DNA from: JBBDRJ01 sp963766295
GTDB taxonomy: Bacteria > Actinomycetota > JAICYB01
Direction: 5' to 3'
DNA length: 64,000 bases
NCBI GenBank assembly: GCA_963766295.1
Contig: CAVXYW010000002.1
Location: 186,001-250,000 of the forward strand
Shown: one piece after another, positions 16,605 to 24,076 of the stretch
How positions within the stretch are numbered: position 1 is the stretch's first letter
Layout of the letters: the number at the start of each line of letters is the position of its first letter
The notes under the pieces: model-generated
The model's input: only the letters and a program-made list of their open reading frames with translations
Databases searched by the model: none
Told to the model about the DNA's origin: nothing
Program-made: the position numbers and the translations under genes

Positions 16605-17042
16605 ATGAGATTCGGACATGGAGAGCTGCATCTGGTGCTGCTGGCCTTGCTGTCGACCAAACCCATGCACGGCTACGAGCTGATGGCCGAGCTGAACAGC
16701 CGACTCGGCCGCCGGTACAAGGCGTCGCCGGGAAGCATCTACCCCGCCGTGCAGGCCCTCGAGTCGGAGGGGCTCATCGCGGCGTCGGAGGAAGGAGAGC
16801 GGCGGATCTACGCACCGACCGCGGCCGGCGTGGACGCTCTCAATGAACGCGTCGAAAAACTGACGGCGCTGGAGGAGCGCATCGGTGTGCGTTTCGTGGA
16901 GGGGATCGAAGCCGAGCTCTCGCGATTCACCGAGCGCGTTCGCGCGGTGGCAACGAGGTTGGACGAAGAGGTCCTGATCGGGGAGTTGAACGAATCGGCA
17001 TCGAAGATCGAAAAGTTGGCGAGACGAGGAGGGCAGGACTGA
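16605..17042 (+). CDS. PadR-family transcriptional regulator
   Basis: A 145-residue regulator. The N-terminal winged helix has the PadR signature (LHLVLLALLSTKPMHGYELM, then ASPGSIYPAVQALESEGLI and the beta-wing GERRIYAPTAAG). A C-terminal helical Vir-type dimerisation part follows (LEERIGVRFVEGIEAEL). The ATG at 16605 is used; an immediately preceding TTG is possible. The stop overlaps the next start (TGATG), coupling it to a two-transmembrane protein, a frequent arrangement for PadR genes that control membrane proteins. Autoregulation through the repeats at 16554-16583 is likely. The effector is unknown. Confidence 0.9.
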   Translation: MRFGHGELHLVLLALLSTKPMHGYELMAELNSRLGRRYKASPGSIYPAVQALESEGLIAASEEGERRIYAPTAAGVDALNERVEKLTALEERIGVRFVEGIEAELSRFTERVRAVATRLDEEVLIGELNESASKIEKLARRGGQD

Positions 17043-17356
17043 TGGATCCATTCGAACGGGCCGCACAACGCGAGCGGATCGATTATCAGAAGCTCGGCTT
17101 CAGAGTTCACCTGGGCGTCTATCTGTCGGTGAATGCACTGCTGGCCGTGACGTGGTGGCTGACTTCGGGCTCAGACCAAGGCTTTGGCGCATTCCCTTGG
17201 TTCCTTTTCCCCCTGCTCGGATGGGGGATCGGACTGGTTGCGCACTTCGCGGTTTATTCAGTTGTCAGCCGCGACTTCCGCGAGCGGCAGCTGCGTCGCA
17301 TGGAGGAAGCACGAGAGACGCCCCCGGTGCCACCGAGCTCGGCCGCGCCGGATTAG
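17042..17356 (+). CDS. Two-transmembrane (2TM-domain) protein
   Basis: A 104-residue membrane protein. An amphipathic N-terminus (ERAAQRERIDYQKLGFRVHL) leads into two transmembrane helices (about 23-41, LGVYLSVNALLAVTWWLT, and about 51-72, WFLFPLLGWGIGLVAHFAVY). A basic cytosolic tail (RDFRERQLRRMEEAR) ends in a Pro/Ser-rich stretch. This matches the 2TM domain found in bacterial regulators and as stand-alone proteins beside PadR or histidine kinase genes. Its start overlaps the PadR stop. Its function is unknown; the coupling suggests it is the PadR target or a sensor partner. Confidence 0.8.
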   Translation: MDPFERAAQRERIDYQKLGFRVHLGVYLSVNALLAVTWWLTSGSDQGFGAFPWFLFPLLGWGIGLVAHFAVYSVVSRDFRERQLRRMEEARETPPVPPSSAAPD

Positions 17357-17397
17357 AAACGCGATATATCTTGACTTTGGCCGAAACGCGATATAAC
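17356..17397 (+). promoter_or_regulatory. Two exact 13-base direct repeats around a promoter
   Basis: The 13-mer GAAACGCGATATA occurs at 17356-17368 and 17383-17395, 27 bases apart. A TTGACT box (17371-17376) lies between them, and TATAAC (17392-17397) follows with a 15-base spacer, shorter than ideal. The first repeat touches the stop codon of the 2TM gene. The arrangement flanks a plausible promoter of the cyclic-nucleotide-binding gene at 17480 and may be its operator. Confidence 0.55.
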
Positions 17398-17479
17398 GTG
17401 AGTTGGCCGATCGCTTTCGAAGGGTCGGGCACATCGATAAGGGTCCTAATTGGAACCGCAAGCGAGGGGAGGACGGATC

Positions 17480-17872
17480 GTGAGGGATCTCAAGCAAGAG
17501 TCGATTTCCAGGATCGAGCTGTTCCGCGGCTGCAGCCCTGCTCAGATCCGTTCGATTGCCAAGTTCGGCGACTGGGTCGACGTCGCCGAAGACACGGAGC
17601 TGGCGCGCGAGGGTCGGCGAGCCGGCGAGTTCGCCGTTGTCCTGAGCGGCACGGCGGCTATCGAAGACTCGGACGGGATGTCGTTACTCGAGCCCGGTTC
17701 GTACTTCGGTCAGGTCGAGCTTGCCGGTGATACGCCGCACCGCTCTTCGATCCACATGCTGACGGCGGGCCGACTACTCGTGTTCGAGAAACGCGCCTTC
17801 CGTTTGCTCATCGAGTCGGTGCCGTCGGTCGCGTGGAAGCTGATGTCGGACCTCGCCCGCGCTTCCGCTTAA
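17480..17872 (+). CDS. Stand-alone cyclic-nucleotide-binding domain protein
   Basis: A 130-residue protein consisting almost only of a cNMP-binding beta-roll: IELFRGCSPAQIRSIAKFGD, the turn GRRAGEFAVVLSGTA, then EPGSYFGQVELAGDTPHRSS in the place of the phosphate-binding cassette, and a closing helix (RAFRLLIESVPSVAWKLMSD). The cassette has Glu and Arg/Ser-like residues but is not a perfect match to CRP, so binding is likely but not certain. No DNA-binding or effector domain follows. The GTG at 17480 is chosen for its ribosome site (GGGGAGGA). Exact 13-base repeats lie in its promoter. A class III cyclase is encoded at 842. Confidence 0.8.
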   Translation: MRDLKQESISRIELFRGCSPAQIRSIAKFGDWVDVAEDTELAREGRRAGEFAVVLSGTAAIEDSDGMSLLEPGSYFGQVELAGDTPHRSSIHMLTAGRLLVFEKRAFRLLIESVPSVAWKLMSDLARASA

Positions 17873-17889
17873 CGCTTTAGAGTCCAGAG

Positions 17890-18684
17890 CTAACGATCGG
17901 CCAAGCGCTCCAGCGCAGCGGGAAATTCTTCGTAGGACGCGATCACTTCGTCGGCGTCATCGAAAGGCGATTCGAGCTCGGTCTTCGAATCCCGCATCCC
18001 TGAGATCGATTCAACAGCGCCGGCGTCCCATGAGACTCCTTGCCGGACGTCATCGGTCACCGCCGTTATCCGGATGGTGCGCATCCCGAAAGCGCGGGCG
18101 CCGTCAACGTCAGTTCGCAGCAGATCGCCGACGTGGACCGCTTCATCCGGTGTCGTGCCGATGGCTTGTAGAGCGGTATCGAACATCTTCCAGTTCGGCT
18201 TCGGCACGCCAACCTCGTCGGAGAACGCACAGAACTCGAGATGCTCGAGCACGCCGACGCTGTCGAGAAGATCTCGAACGACACGGCCGGGCGTCATGCC
18301 CGCGTCGCACACGAGCGCTGTGCGTACACCTTGCTCGCGTAGCGAAGCCAATGTCGCCGCAGCGCCCGGAATCTCGTAGATCACACCGTGACGGCCGGCG
18401 TCCTCGAACGTTTCTTGCAGCAAACCGATCACCACGTCATCCCCTAGTTCTTCAGAGACGATCTTCGCGATCCCCGGGGAGCCGAATTGGGTGCCGCCGA
18501 GCCATTGGCGGTGATGCTCGAGCCACGCCCGGTCGAGCAGCTCTCGTGCTTCTTCCGCCGACATGCCTCCGCGAGCCGCCTCGGCGATCGCGCGTACGCG
18601 GATCGCCGTGGCGGCGGCGAAGTCGCGGTCGTTGATCAACGTTCCCCAGCAGTCGAACGTGACGGCACGTATCGACGAGCTCAT
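17890..18684 (-). CDS. HAD-superfamily hydrolase
   Basis: A 264-residue haloacid-dehalogenase-type phosphatase. Motif I reads AVTFDCWGTLIND: the nucleophile Asp is present, and the second position holds Trp-Gly rather than DxD, as in the dehalogenase/phosphoglycolate branch. Motif II is LVCDAG, motif III is VPKPNWKMF, and motif IV is VHVGDLLRTDVDGARAFGM. A helical cap lies between motifs I and II. The ATG at 18684 overlaps the upstream membrane-protein stop as ATGA; a longer frame upstream has no HAD similarity. It is the last gene of the degV/membrane protein/HAD transcript. The substrate is unknown. Confidence 0.85.
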   Translation of the reverse strand: MSSSIRAVTFDCWGTLINDRDFAAATAIRVRAIAEAARGGMSAEEARELLDRAWLEHHRQWLGGTQFGSPGIAKIVSEELGDDVVIGLLQETFEDAGRHGVIYEIPGAAATLASLREQGVRTALVCDAGMTPGRVVRDLLDSVGVLEHLEFCAFSDEVGVPKPNWKMFDTALQAIGTTPDEAVHVGDLLRTDVDGARAFGMRTIRITAVTDDVRQGVSWDAGAVESISGMRDSKTELESPFDDADEVIASYEEFPAALERLADR

Positions 18685-19028
18685 CCGGATGCGATCGCTC
18701 GGACGGCGACGATGCCGATGAAGATCGACGCCACCGAGAAGACGAGTAACCGCGTGCGCGGTTGCTCGCTTCTCACCGGAAGCACACACAACGTGATGAT
18801 CGCGAAGAGAAAGCCGTAGAAGTGGTGGCGGAAGTCGGGCTTGTATCGCTCGAACATGGCCAATCCGAAGGCTCCCTGCACGTAGATCGTGGCCCACGCG
18901 GTCGCAAGTGCGATCCAGAAGGCTCGCGCTGGTGATGACTTTCGGCGCCAGATGACCAAGCCCCATGCGCCGACGGCGAGATTCGACACTAGGACGATGT
19001 AGGCCCAATACGAGTGGAAAGTGCGCAC
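18681..19028 (-). CDS. Small four-helix membrane protein of unknown function
   Basis: A 115-residue integral membrane protein with about four hydrophobic segments: YIVLVSNLAVGAWGLVIW, AFWIALATAWATIYVQGAFG, HFYGFLFAIITLCVLPV and LLVFSVASIFIGIVAVRAIA. A conserved-looking cluster, FERYKPDFRHHFYG, sits between the second and third. I do not recognise a family. It starts 13 bases after degV and its stop overlaps the HAD start (ATGA), so the three genes are co-translated or tightly coupled. A metabolite or ion-related role cannot be claimed. Confidence 0.65.
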   Translation of the reverse strand: MRTFHSYWAYIVLVSNLAVGAWGLVIWRRKSSPARAFWIALATAWATIYVQGAFGLAMFERYKPDFRHHFYGFLFAIITLCVLPVRSEQPRTRLLVFSVASIFIGIVAVRAIASG

Positions 19029-19040
19029 GGCTTGCGGATT

Positions 19041-19889
19041 CTAGCTATCCCAGAACCAGGCCAAGCCGAGAAGGCCGGGCCCGGTATGTGCTCCCATCGA
19101 TGCGGGCACTTCGACGACTTCAGTTTCGGCTCCCTGCACCCTCTCGAGAACGCGGCGTCGCAGTTCGTTCGCTTCAGTGCCGCGTGCGGAATGGAAAGCG
19201 ATGAGATGAAGTTGCGTACCGCGGTCGCGCGAACGTTCCCATGCGCTGAACAATCGCTCGGCTCCCCGCGCCGAGTTCCTGGTGACGCCGGCCAGCGACG
19301 GAGATCCCCCCGAATATCGAACGATCGGCTGAAGCCGTAATGCCTCAGCTCCGATGGCTGCGATCGCAGGAACTCGTCCCGAACGGCGCAAGTAATCGAG
19401 CTGTTCCAGTGTGGCCCAGATCTGCATCTTCGACGCCACCAGCTGGGCGCGCGCGAGAACGGCACCCAGGTCGTTTCCGTCTGCTGCGTCGCGAGCGGCT
19501 TCGACGGCTACCAAACCTTGTCCTCCTGCGGCCGTGCGTGCGTCGAACACACGAACGCGATCGGAGAAGTCGCGCGCGGCAAGCGTGGCGCTCGAATAGG
19601 TCATGGACAACTCCGTGGGAGGGGAGATGACGAGCAGAGCATCGTTGGAAGCGAGCAGTCGCTCGTAAAGCTCTTGGTATTGGCCGGGTGAGGGAGCGGC
19701 AGTCTTCGGCGGGGGGCGTCCCAGTTGCAACTGAGCTGTAAGTTCGGCGAATTCGAGGTCGCCTTCAACGACCTCTCCGTCCTCCCAGGCCATCTGGAGC
19801 GGGAGGATGTGCACGCCGGAACTCTCTGCCCATGCGCGCGGCATGACGGCAGAGGTATCCGTGATGACCCGGACGTTGCCTGATCCCAT
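19041..19889 (-). CDS. DegV-family fatty-acid-binding protein
   Basis: A 282-residue two-domain protein. The family signature starts at VRVITDTSAVMPRAWAE and continues with PPKTAAPSPGQYQELYERLL (the PxTSxPS-type loop), ISPPTELSMTYSSA and the Arg-rich domain-2 entry LDYLRRSGRVPAIAAIG. These proteins bind long-chain fatty acids in a deep pocket and, where studied in Gram-positive bacteria, serve as FakB subunits that present the fatty acid to the kinase FakA. No FakA gene is adjacent. It heads a three-gene reverse-strand set with a small membrane protein and an HAD phosphatase. Confidence 0.88.
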   Translation of the reverse strand: MGSGNVRVITDTSAVMPRAWAESSGVHILPLQMAWEDGEVVEGDLEFAELTAQLQLGRPPPKTAAPSPGQYQELYERLLASNDALLVISPPTELSMTYSSATLAARDFSDRVRVFDARTAAGGQGLVAVEAARDAADGNDLGAVLARAQLVASKMQIWATLEQLDYLRRSGRVPAIAAIGAEALRLQPIVRYSGGSPSLAGVTRNSARGAERLFSAWERSRDRGTQLHLIAFHSARGTEANELRRRVLERVQGAETEVVEVPASMGAHTGPGLLGLAWFWDS

Positions 19890-19907
19890 ATCCCCGTAAG
19901 GAAGATG

Positions 19908-20213
19908 TTAGTCGTCTCGTCGCAAGCTCCCTGCGAGGTAGCTCACGCCGCCCGATCCGACTGTGGCACCGTGTGTCTCGCCGGGATCGAGATCGATGCG
20001 ATCCCCCGGCCGCAGGACGAATGCCCGGCCCGAGGCTCTTATCGTCATCTCGCCGGTCAAGACGACGCGGACTTCGCGGTGCTCGTGTGAGTGCTCCGTA
20101 TATGTCGTGTCCGGATCGTCGCTCCACTCCGTGACGTCGAGGCCTTCACCGCGCATCGAATCGATCAGCCGGCTTCTGTCAACGGAGCCGTCACCGGGGA
20201 CGTAGCGAGCCAC
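19908..20213 (-). CDS. Small cupin-domain protein
   Basis: A 101-residue single-domain cupin. The first metal motif appears as HSHEHREVRVVLTGEM (two His and a Glu) and the second as DRIDLDPGETHGATV. This is a jelly-roll protein, perhaps a dioxygenase, isomerase or sugar-binding protein; the family is too broad for a substrate. The GTG at 20213 is used because a longer start at 20255 would run into the divergent gene at 20228; ribosome-site evidence is weak for either. It lies 18 bases upstream of degV on the same strand and may be cotranscribed with it. Confidence 0.75.
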   Translation of the reverse strand: MARYVPGDGSVDRSRLIDSMRGEGLDVTEWSDDPDTTYTEHSHEHREVRVVLTGEMTIRASGRAFVLRPGDRIDLDPGETHGATVGSGGVSYLAGSLRRDD

Positions 20214-20227
20214 GCCGTAGGATAAGC

Positions 20228-20866
20228 GTGATGTCGGTCCGTCCACCCCGCGCAAGAGCTGCGCTCGAGCCTTTAGTCGCCGCTCCGCAGAAGGCCCTCA
20301 AAGAATGGGCCGTCGTTTGCCGCGCGCTCGAGCAAGGACGTCAATCGGTCTTGCTGCGCAAGGGCGGGATCATCGAGGAGACGCGAGATTTCGCACTCGT
20401 CGAACACCGCTTCCTTCTCTACCCGACCTACGAGCATCAGGACGAGAACAGCGTGCAGGACCCCTACCGTTCTTGGTTCCGCGAAACGCTGAACGATCAA
20501 CCTTCCCCCGACGTTGTTCGCATCAGCTCATGGGCCGAGGTGACAGATCTCTTCTTAACCCACGACCTCGACCGCCTGCTCGAGCTGGCGCCGCTTTACG
20601 CCTGGAGTGAGGACTACATACGGATGCGGATGGCCTATAAGCCGCGCAAGCCGATGAACGTCGTGATCGTTCGAGCATCGCTGCTGTCCGAGCCGGTCGA
20701 GCTGCCCGTACTCGAGCATTTCGCCGGGTGCAAGTCGTGGGTTCCGCTCGAGAAGGCAGTACCGCTGGACGGCTCGGCTACCGTTCTCGACGAGCGCGAG
20801 CACAGCCGACGCGTCGAAGTGGTGGCGCAGACATTGGGCACGTCAGCCGAGCGCGTCGCGGTCTAG
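20228..20866 (+). CDS. DUF1802 family protein
   Basis: A 212-residue soluble protein with the DUF1802 pattern: KEWAVVCRALEQGRQSVLLRKGGIIE, then the strand FALVEHRFLLYPTYEHQ, and a helical C-terminal region with PVLEHFAGCKSWVPLE. The function of the family is unknown; members often appear in cyanobacteria and actinobacteria, sometimes near nucleic-acid enzymes. The start may be the GTG at 20228 or the ATG at 20231. It diverges from the cupin gene with about 14 bases between the starts. Confidence 0.78.
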   Translation: MMSVRPPRARAALEPLVAAPQKALKEWAVVCRALEQGRQSVLLRKGGIIEETRDFALVEHRFLLYPTYEHQDENSVQDPYRSWFRETLNDQPSPDVVRISSWAEVTDLFLTHDLDRLLELAPLYAWSEDYIRMRMAYKPRKPMNVVIVRASLLSEPVELPVLEHFAGCKSWVPLEKAVPLDGSATVLDEREHSRRVEVVAQTLGTSAERVAV

Positions 20867-20935
20867 CTGTCTTGCGTACGTCGCGCCGGCAGAGTAAATA
20901 AGAGCGGGGGCAGGGAACACATGAGGAGGTTTGGC

Positions 20936-22249
20936 ATGCGTTCTCGGGCAGGGTTTTTGGCTCTTCTCACTTTCGCCGCGGGCTTCGTTTGGACGGCGAA
21001 TGCTCACGCACAAGCACCCGATGAGGCACGCTACATCGTCACTCTTCAAAAGTCGGTCGGTGACGTAGACAAAGAGGCCAAGGAACTAAAGGCCGAGGCC
21101 GGAACCGGCGCCGTCGTCGACACGTACACGAAGGTCAAGGGTTTCCTCGTCAACGCCACTTCGTCCGAGGCCGAAGAGCTTCGTTCGCAGCCCGAGGTCA
21201 AGGCCGTCGAGCGTGACGGTGTCGTGTCTCTTAAGGCCACGCAAACCGGTCCGCCGTGGGGCTTGGATCGCATCGACCAAAGGAACCGACCTCTCTCGAA
21301 TTCGTATACCTACAACGAGACAGGGGACGGAGTCGACGCCTACATGATCGACACCGGGATCCACGCAACGCACCAGGACTTCAGTGGACGCGTACAACCC
21401 GGAGTCAACACCGTCGATGCCTCACCGAGCACTACGGACTGCAACGGTCACGGGACGCACACCGCGGGAACCGTTGGTGGTGAGACATATGGCGTCGCTA
21501 AGGACGTAACTCTGATCGCCGTACGCGTCTTCGGGTGCGGCACCTCGACCGCTACCTCGGCGATCATCGCCGGCGTCGATTGGGTGGTTGACAACCACAA
21601 GGACGGCGAGCCGGCCGTGGCGAACATGAGCCTCGGCGGCGGCGCCAGCGCCGCTATGGACAACGCCGTAGCTGCAATGATCACCGACGGTGTGTCGACC
21701 GCAGTCGCGTCCGGAAACGAGAGCGCGAATGCGTGCAATTCGTCACCAGGGCGCCTTGCAACGGCGCTCACTGTGGGTGCGACCGACATCAACGACGCTC
21801 GAGCTTCCTTCTCCAACTTCGGAGCTTGCGTTGACCTCCACGGCCCCGGAGTGAACGTCGTTTCGGCGGCTCCGTCGTCGGACACGGCAACGGCGGCGCT
21901 CAGCGGAACCTCGATGGCTGCTCCTCACGTCGCCGGAGCTTCTGCGCTCTACCTCCAGGCGAACCCGGGTGCCTCGCCAGCGACTGTGCACAACGTGATC
22001 GCCAGCAATGCGACGACCGGTGTCATCAGTGGAATCCAGACGAGCTGCAGTTTTCTCGACAACCTCCTGGGTACGTGCACGGCCGGGACGCCGAACAAGT
22101 TGCTCTTCACGGGGAGCGGATCGGAGCCACCACCGCCGCCCCACCACCACCACCACCACCCGCATGTAACGCGCTGCAACGTCTGCTTGGGCTCTGCTAG
22201 TCACTCGCTGCTCAGAGGATCAGCAGTTCGGGGCTTGCACGTCGAATAG
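20936..22249 (+). CDS. Secreted subtilisin-like serine protease (S8) with I9 propeptide
   Basis: A 437-residue exported protease. A signal peptide (cleavage near AHAQA) is followed by an inhibitor I9 propeptide (ARYIVTLQKSVGDVDKEAKE to EVKAVERDG). The S8 domain carries the catalytic Asp (AYMIDTGIHATHQDF), His (DCNGHGTHTAGTVGG) and Ser (LSGTSMAAPHVAGA), with the oxyanion Asn in ASGNES. The ATG at 20936 is preferred over 20921 because AGGAGG lies just before it. The C-terminus runs through a CCA/CCG repeat encoding five Pro and six His, then an atypical tail overlapping the convergent CAP gene by 30 bases. In another frame the same DNA gives a Pro-rich end stopping at 22200, so a frameshift in the repeat is likely. 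Confidence 0.92.
   Translation: MRSRAGFLALLTFAAGFVWTANAHAQAPDEARYIVTLQKSVGDVDKEAKELKAEAGTGAVVDTYTKVKGFLVNATSSEAEELRSQPEVKAVERDGVVSLKATQTGPPWGLDRIDQRNRPLSNSYTYNETGDGVDAYMIDTGIHATHQDFSGRVQPGVNTVDASPSTTDCNGHGTHTAGTVGGETYGVAKDVTLIAVRVFGCGTSTATSAIIAGVDWVVDNHKDGEPAVANMSLGGGASAAMDNAVAAMITDGVSTAVASGNESANACNSSPGRLATALTVGATDINDARASFSNFGACVDLHGPGVNVVSAAPSSDTATAALSGTSMAAPHVAGASALYLQANPGASPATVHNVIASNATTGVISGIQTSCSFLDNLLGTCTAGTPNKLLFTGSGSEPPPPPHHHHHHPHVTRCNVCLGSASHSLLRGSAVRGLHVE
22127..22161. repeat. CCA/CCG trinucleotide microsatellite in the protease gene
   Basis: The tract contains repeated CCA and CCG triplets, with six CAC triplets when read in the protease frame. It encodes five prolines and six histidines. 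A one-base slip changes the histidines to prolines and moves the stop to 22200. Such tracts are prone to polymerase slippage and also to assembly error. Confidence 0.85.
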
Positions 22250-23002
22250 CAACGGGATGATCGTCCCGTCGTAGCCGACGGTGAACCGCGCGCCGCACGG
22301 ATCGTTCGCGATGAAGTCGCGAGCGACGATGGATCCATCCTCGAGGAGGACGTGATCCGCGGGCACGACCGGCTCGCTCTTGGTGGACACTTCGGTGGCC
22401 GCGGCTTTCGGTGCTTCCACCGGCGCCGGATCGGCGGTCTCCACTTCGGCCACCGTCTTCACCACCGGGTTCGGGGTGGCTGCCGGAACACTCTGAGGGG
22501 CCGTTGCAACCTGCTGCTCGCGGGTCTTCCCAAACACTTGCGTGACGTACACGCGACCGTTGGGCGCAACGGCAACACCGATCCCGAGATCCGTGAACCG
22601 CGAGTCGAGGATGTTCGCCCGGTGGGAGGCGCTGGCCATGAAGGCGCGCTGAACGTCGGCAACGTCGGGACCGACACCGACGTTCTCTCCGATGCGCTGC
22701 CAGTCGTAGCCCGCAGCGTCGGCGTCCGCTCCGTTGTTCGGGTTGTGGAAGATCCGTCCCTGGTCGCGCATGCGCTCGGCCTGCGCACGTGCGACGGCGT
22801 CCAGTCGCCCGTCGTCGCGGAGCTCCGTCATCTGGCCCCGGCGGGCCTCGTTGACCTTCGAGTGGACGATCGCCTCATCGGAAGACGTCGACGCCTTAGC
22901 AACCCCGGCTGCTCCGACTAGCAGTGCCAGTCCGGTGATAGTGGAGACCAGCGCCGTAAGTGCTGTCCGCGTTCGTGTGATCAAAAGCCCGTCCCCGTTC
23001 AT
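22220..23002 (-). CDS. CAP-domain (SCP/PR1-like) secreted protein
   Basis: A 260-residue exported protein. Residues 1-37 are a signal or anchor (TALVSTITGLALLVGAAGVA). The CAP domain (about 45-155) has the typical elements VNEARRGQMTEL, RDQGRIFHNP, IGENVGVG and HRANILDSRFTDLGIGVAV; the cavity histidines are present. A Pro/Ala/Val-rich linker (about 165-210) and a small C-terminal region with two cysteines (NDPCGARF and QAPNC) complete it. Bacterial CAP proteins are extracellular with mostly unknown roles. Its 3' end overlaps the convergent protease. The start codon lies at the edge of a 7-base inverted repeat (22994-23027). Confidence 0.87.
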   Translation of the reverse strand: MNGDGLLITRTRTALTALVSTITGLALLVGAAGVAKASTSSDEAIVHSKVNEARRGQMTELRDDGRLDAVARAQAERMRDQGRIFHNPNNGADADAAGYDWQRIGENVGVGPDVADVQRAFMASASHRANILDSRFTDLGIGVAVAPNGRVYVTQVFGKTREQQVATAPQSVPAATPNPVVKTVAEVETADPAPVEAPKAAATEVSTKSEPVVPADHVLLEDGSIVARDFIANDPCGARFTVGYDGTIIPLLFDVQAPNC

Positions 23003-23027
23003 GGACTAGAACCTGACGTGGAACGGG
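22994..23027 (-). promoter_or_regulatory. Inverted repeat touching the CAP gene start codon
   Basis: GAACGGG at 23021-23027 and its complement CCCGTTC at 22994-23000 form perfect 7-base arms around a 20-base loop. In the reverse-strand mRNA the 3' arm starts at the G of the AUG (23002-23000), so folding would occlude the start codon. It could equally be a protein-binding palindrome. Confidence 0.45.
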
Positions 23028-23107
23028 TCTTTGTTCTGCGTACAAATGCGCGCTCAGACTGTTAACTCCGGTTATCCGTGGACGCCGCGAAGGACTCGAA
23101 GCGCAGG

Positions 23108-24076
23108 TCAGCCGGCTGAGGCTAGAGCTTCCTCGTCGGCTGTGAAGTCCGTAACCACTTGCTCGGGTGGGTTGTCCAGGTGCCAAGACACGGAGGTTCC
23201 AAGCGCCTGACGGTGATCGGTATCCCGCCAACCGAGCATCTCCTGCACTTTCGAGGAGCCCACCAAGAGGTGTTGAGCGATGTTTCCTGTGATCCCCAAG
23301 TCCGGTGGCAGCTCGGCGGACGGAATCCTCACCAGCTCGGCGGACGACCCGGCGGCGTCGAGGATCATCTGCGCCCACTGCCCGATGGGGTAGGTCCTGG
23401 ACTCGCCGAGGTTGAAAACCTCGCCTTGTGTATGCGGTGCCTCGACGGCCATACGGATGCCCCGCGCGATGTCGTAGACGAAACCGCGGGTCCCCAGCCA
23501 CGAGCCGGCTCCGATCGGGATGCGCGTTCTGCCGGCACGGACGCGCGCGAGGATGAACTCCTCGCGGCGCTGACCGTCATACGGGCCGTACACCATCGGA
23601 AGCCTTAGCACCGTGGCTCCGTGTGCCATGTAAACGTCTTCCACATCGAGCTTGTCGTAGTCGTCCATGCCGGGCATCTGCCCGCGATATGGATAGCGCT
23701 GATCGCGAACTGGTGATGTTTCGTCGACCGGAACCGGTTCGCTGGCCGTCCCTGTATGCAGAGCGCCGTACGCTCGATAGACGTCCATTGAAGACGTAAC
23801 TACGTATCGGCGTTCACCCAGCGCTTCGACCACGGCACGAGCGTGCGAGGCGAAGAGCGAGATGTTGTCGCACACCACATCGGGCGCGAAAGCATCTATG
23901 TCTCCGACGACGGATGCGATGTCGGCCCGGTCCACGTGCAGGTGCGGCGTTGTCGGAAGATCGGCCGGTTCGTGATTGCCGCGATGGAGGACGCAGACAT
24001 CATGGCCGGCGCCTATCAACTCGTTGACGAGAGCACGTCCTATGAAGACGGTGCCGCCGATGACAAGGACGCGCAT
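23108..24076 (-). CDS. NAD-dependent epimerase/dehydratase (extended SDR)
   Basis: A 322-residue Rossmann enzyme. The cofactor motif is VIGGTVFIG (GxxGxxG-like) at the N-terminus, followed by HVDRADI and the catalytic serine strand VVTSSMDVY. The usual YxxxK appears as DDYDKLDVED, where the Lys is only two residues after the Tyr; this occurs in a divergent branch of epimerase-like proteins, so sugar epimerase activity is not assured. The ATG overlaps the stop of the preceding F420-type gene (TGATG), implying coupling. A reductase or isoflavone-reductase-like role is possible. Confidence 0.82.
   Translation of the reverse strand: MRVLVIGGTVFIGRALVNELIGAGHDVCVLHRGNHEPADLPTTPHLHVDRADIASVVGDIDAFAPDVVCDNISLFASHARAVVEALGERRYVVTSSMDVYRAYGALHTGTASEPVPVDETSPVRDQRYPYRGQMPGMDDYDKLDVEDVYMAHGATVLRLPMVYGPYDGQRREEFILARVRAGRTRIPIGAGSWLGTRGFVYDIARGIRMAVEAPHTQGEVFNLGESRTYPIGQWAQMILDAAGSSAELVRIPSAELPPDLGITGNIAQHLLVGSSKVQEMLGWRDTDHRQALGTSVSWHLDNPPEQVVTDFTADEEALASAG

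Noticed and set aside
22142..22159. Six consecutive His codons that look like an engineered affinity tag
   Set aside because: They arise from a natural CCA/CCG repeat and no vector sequence adjoins; frame slippage is the simpler explanation.
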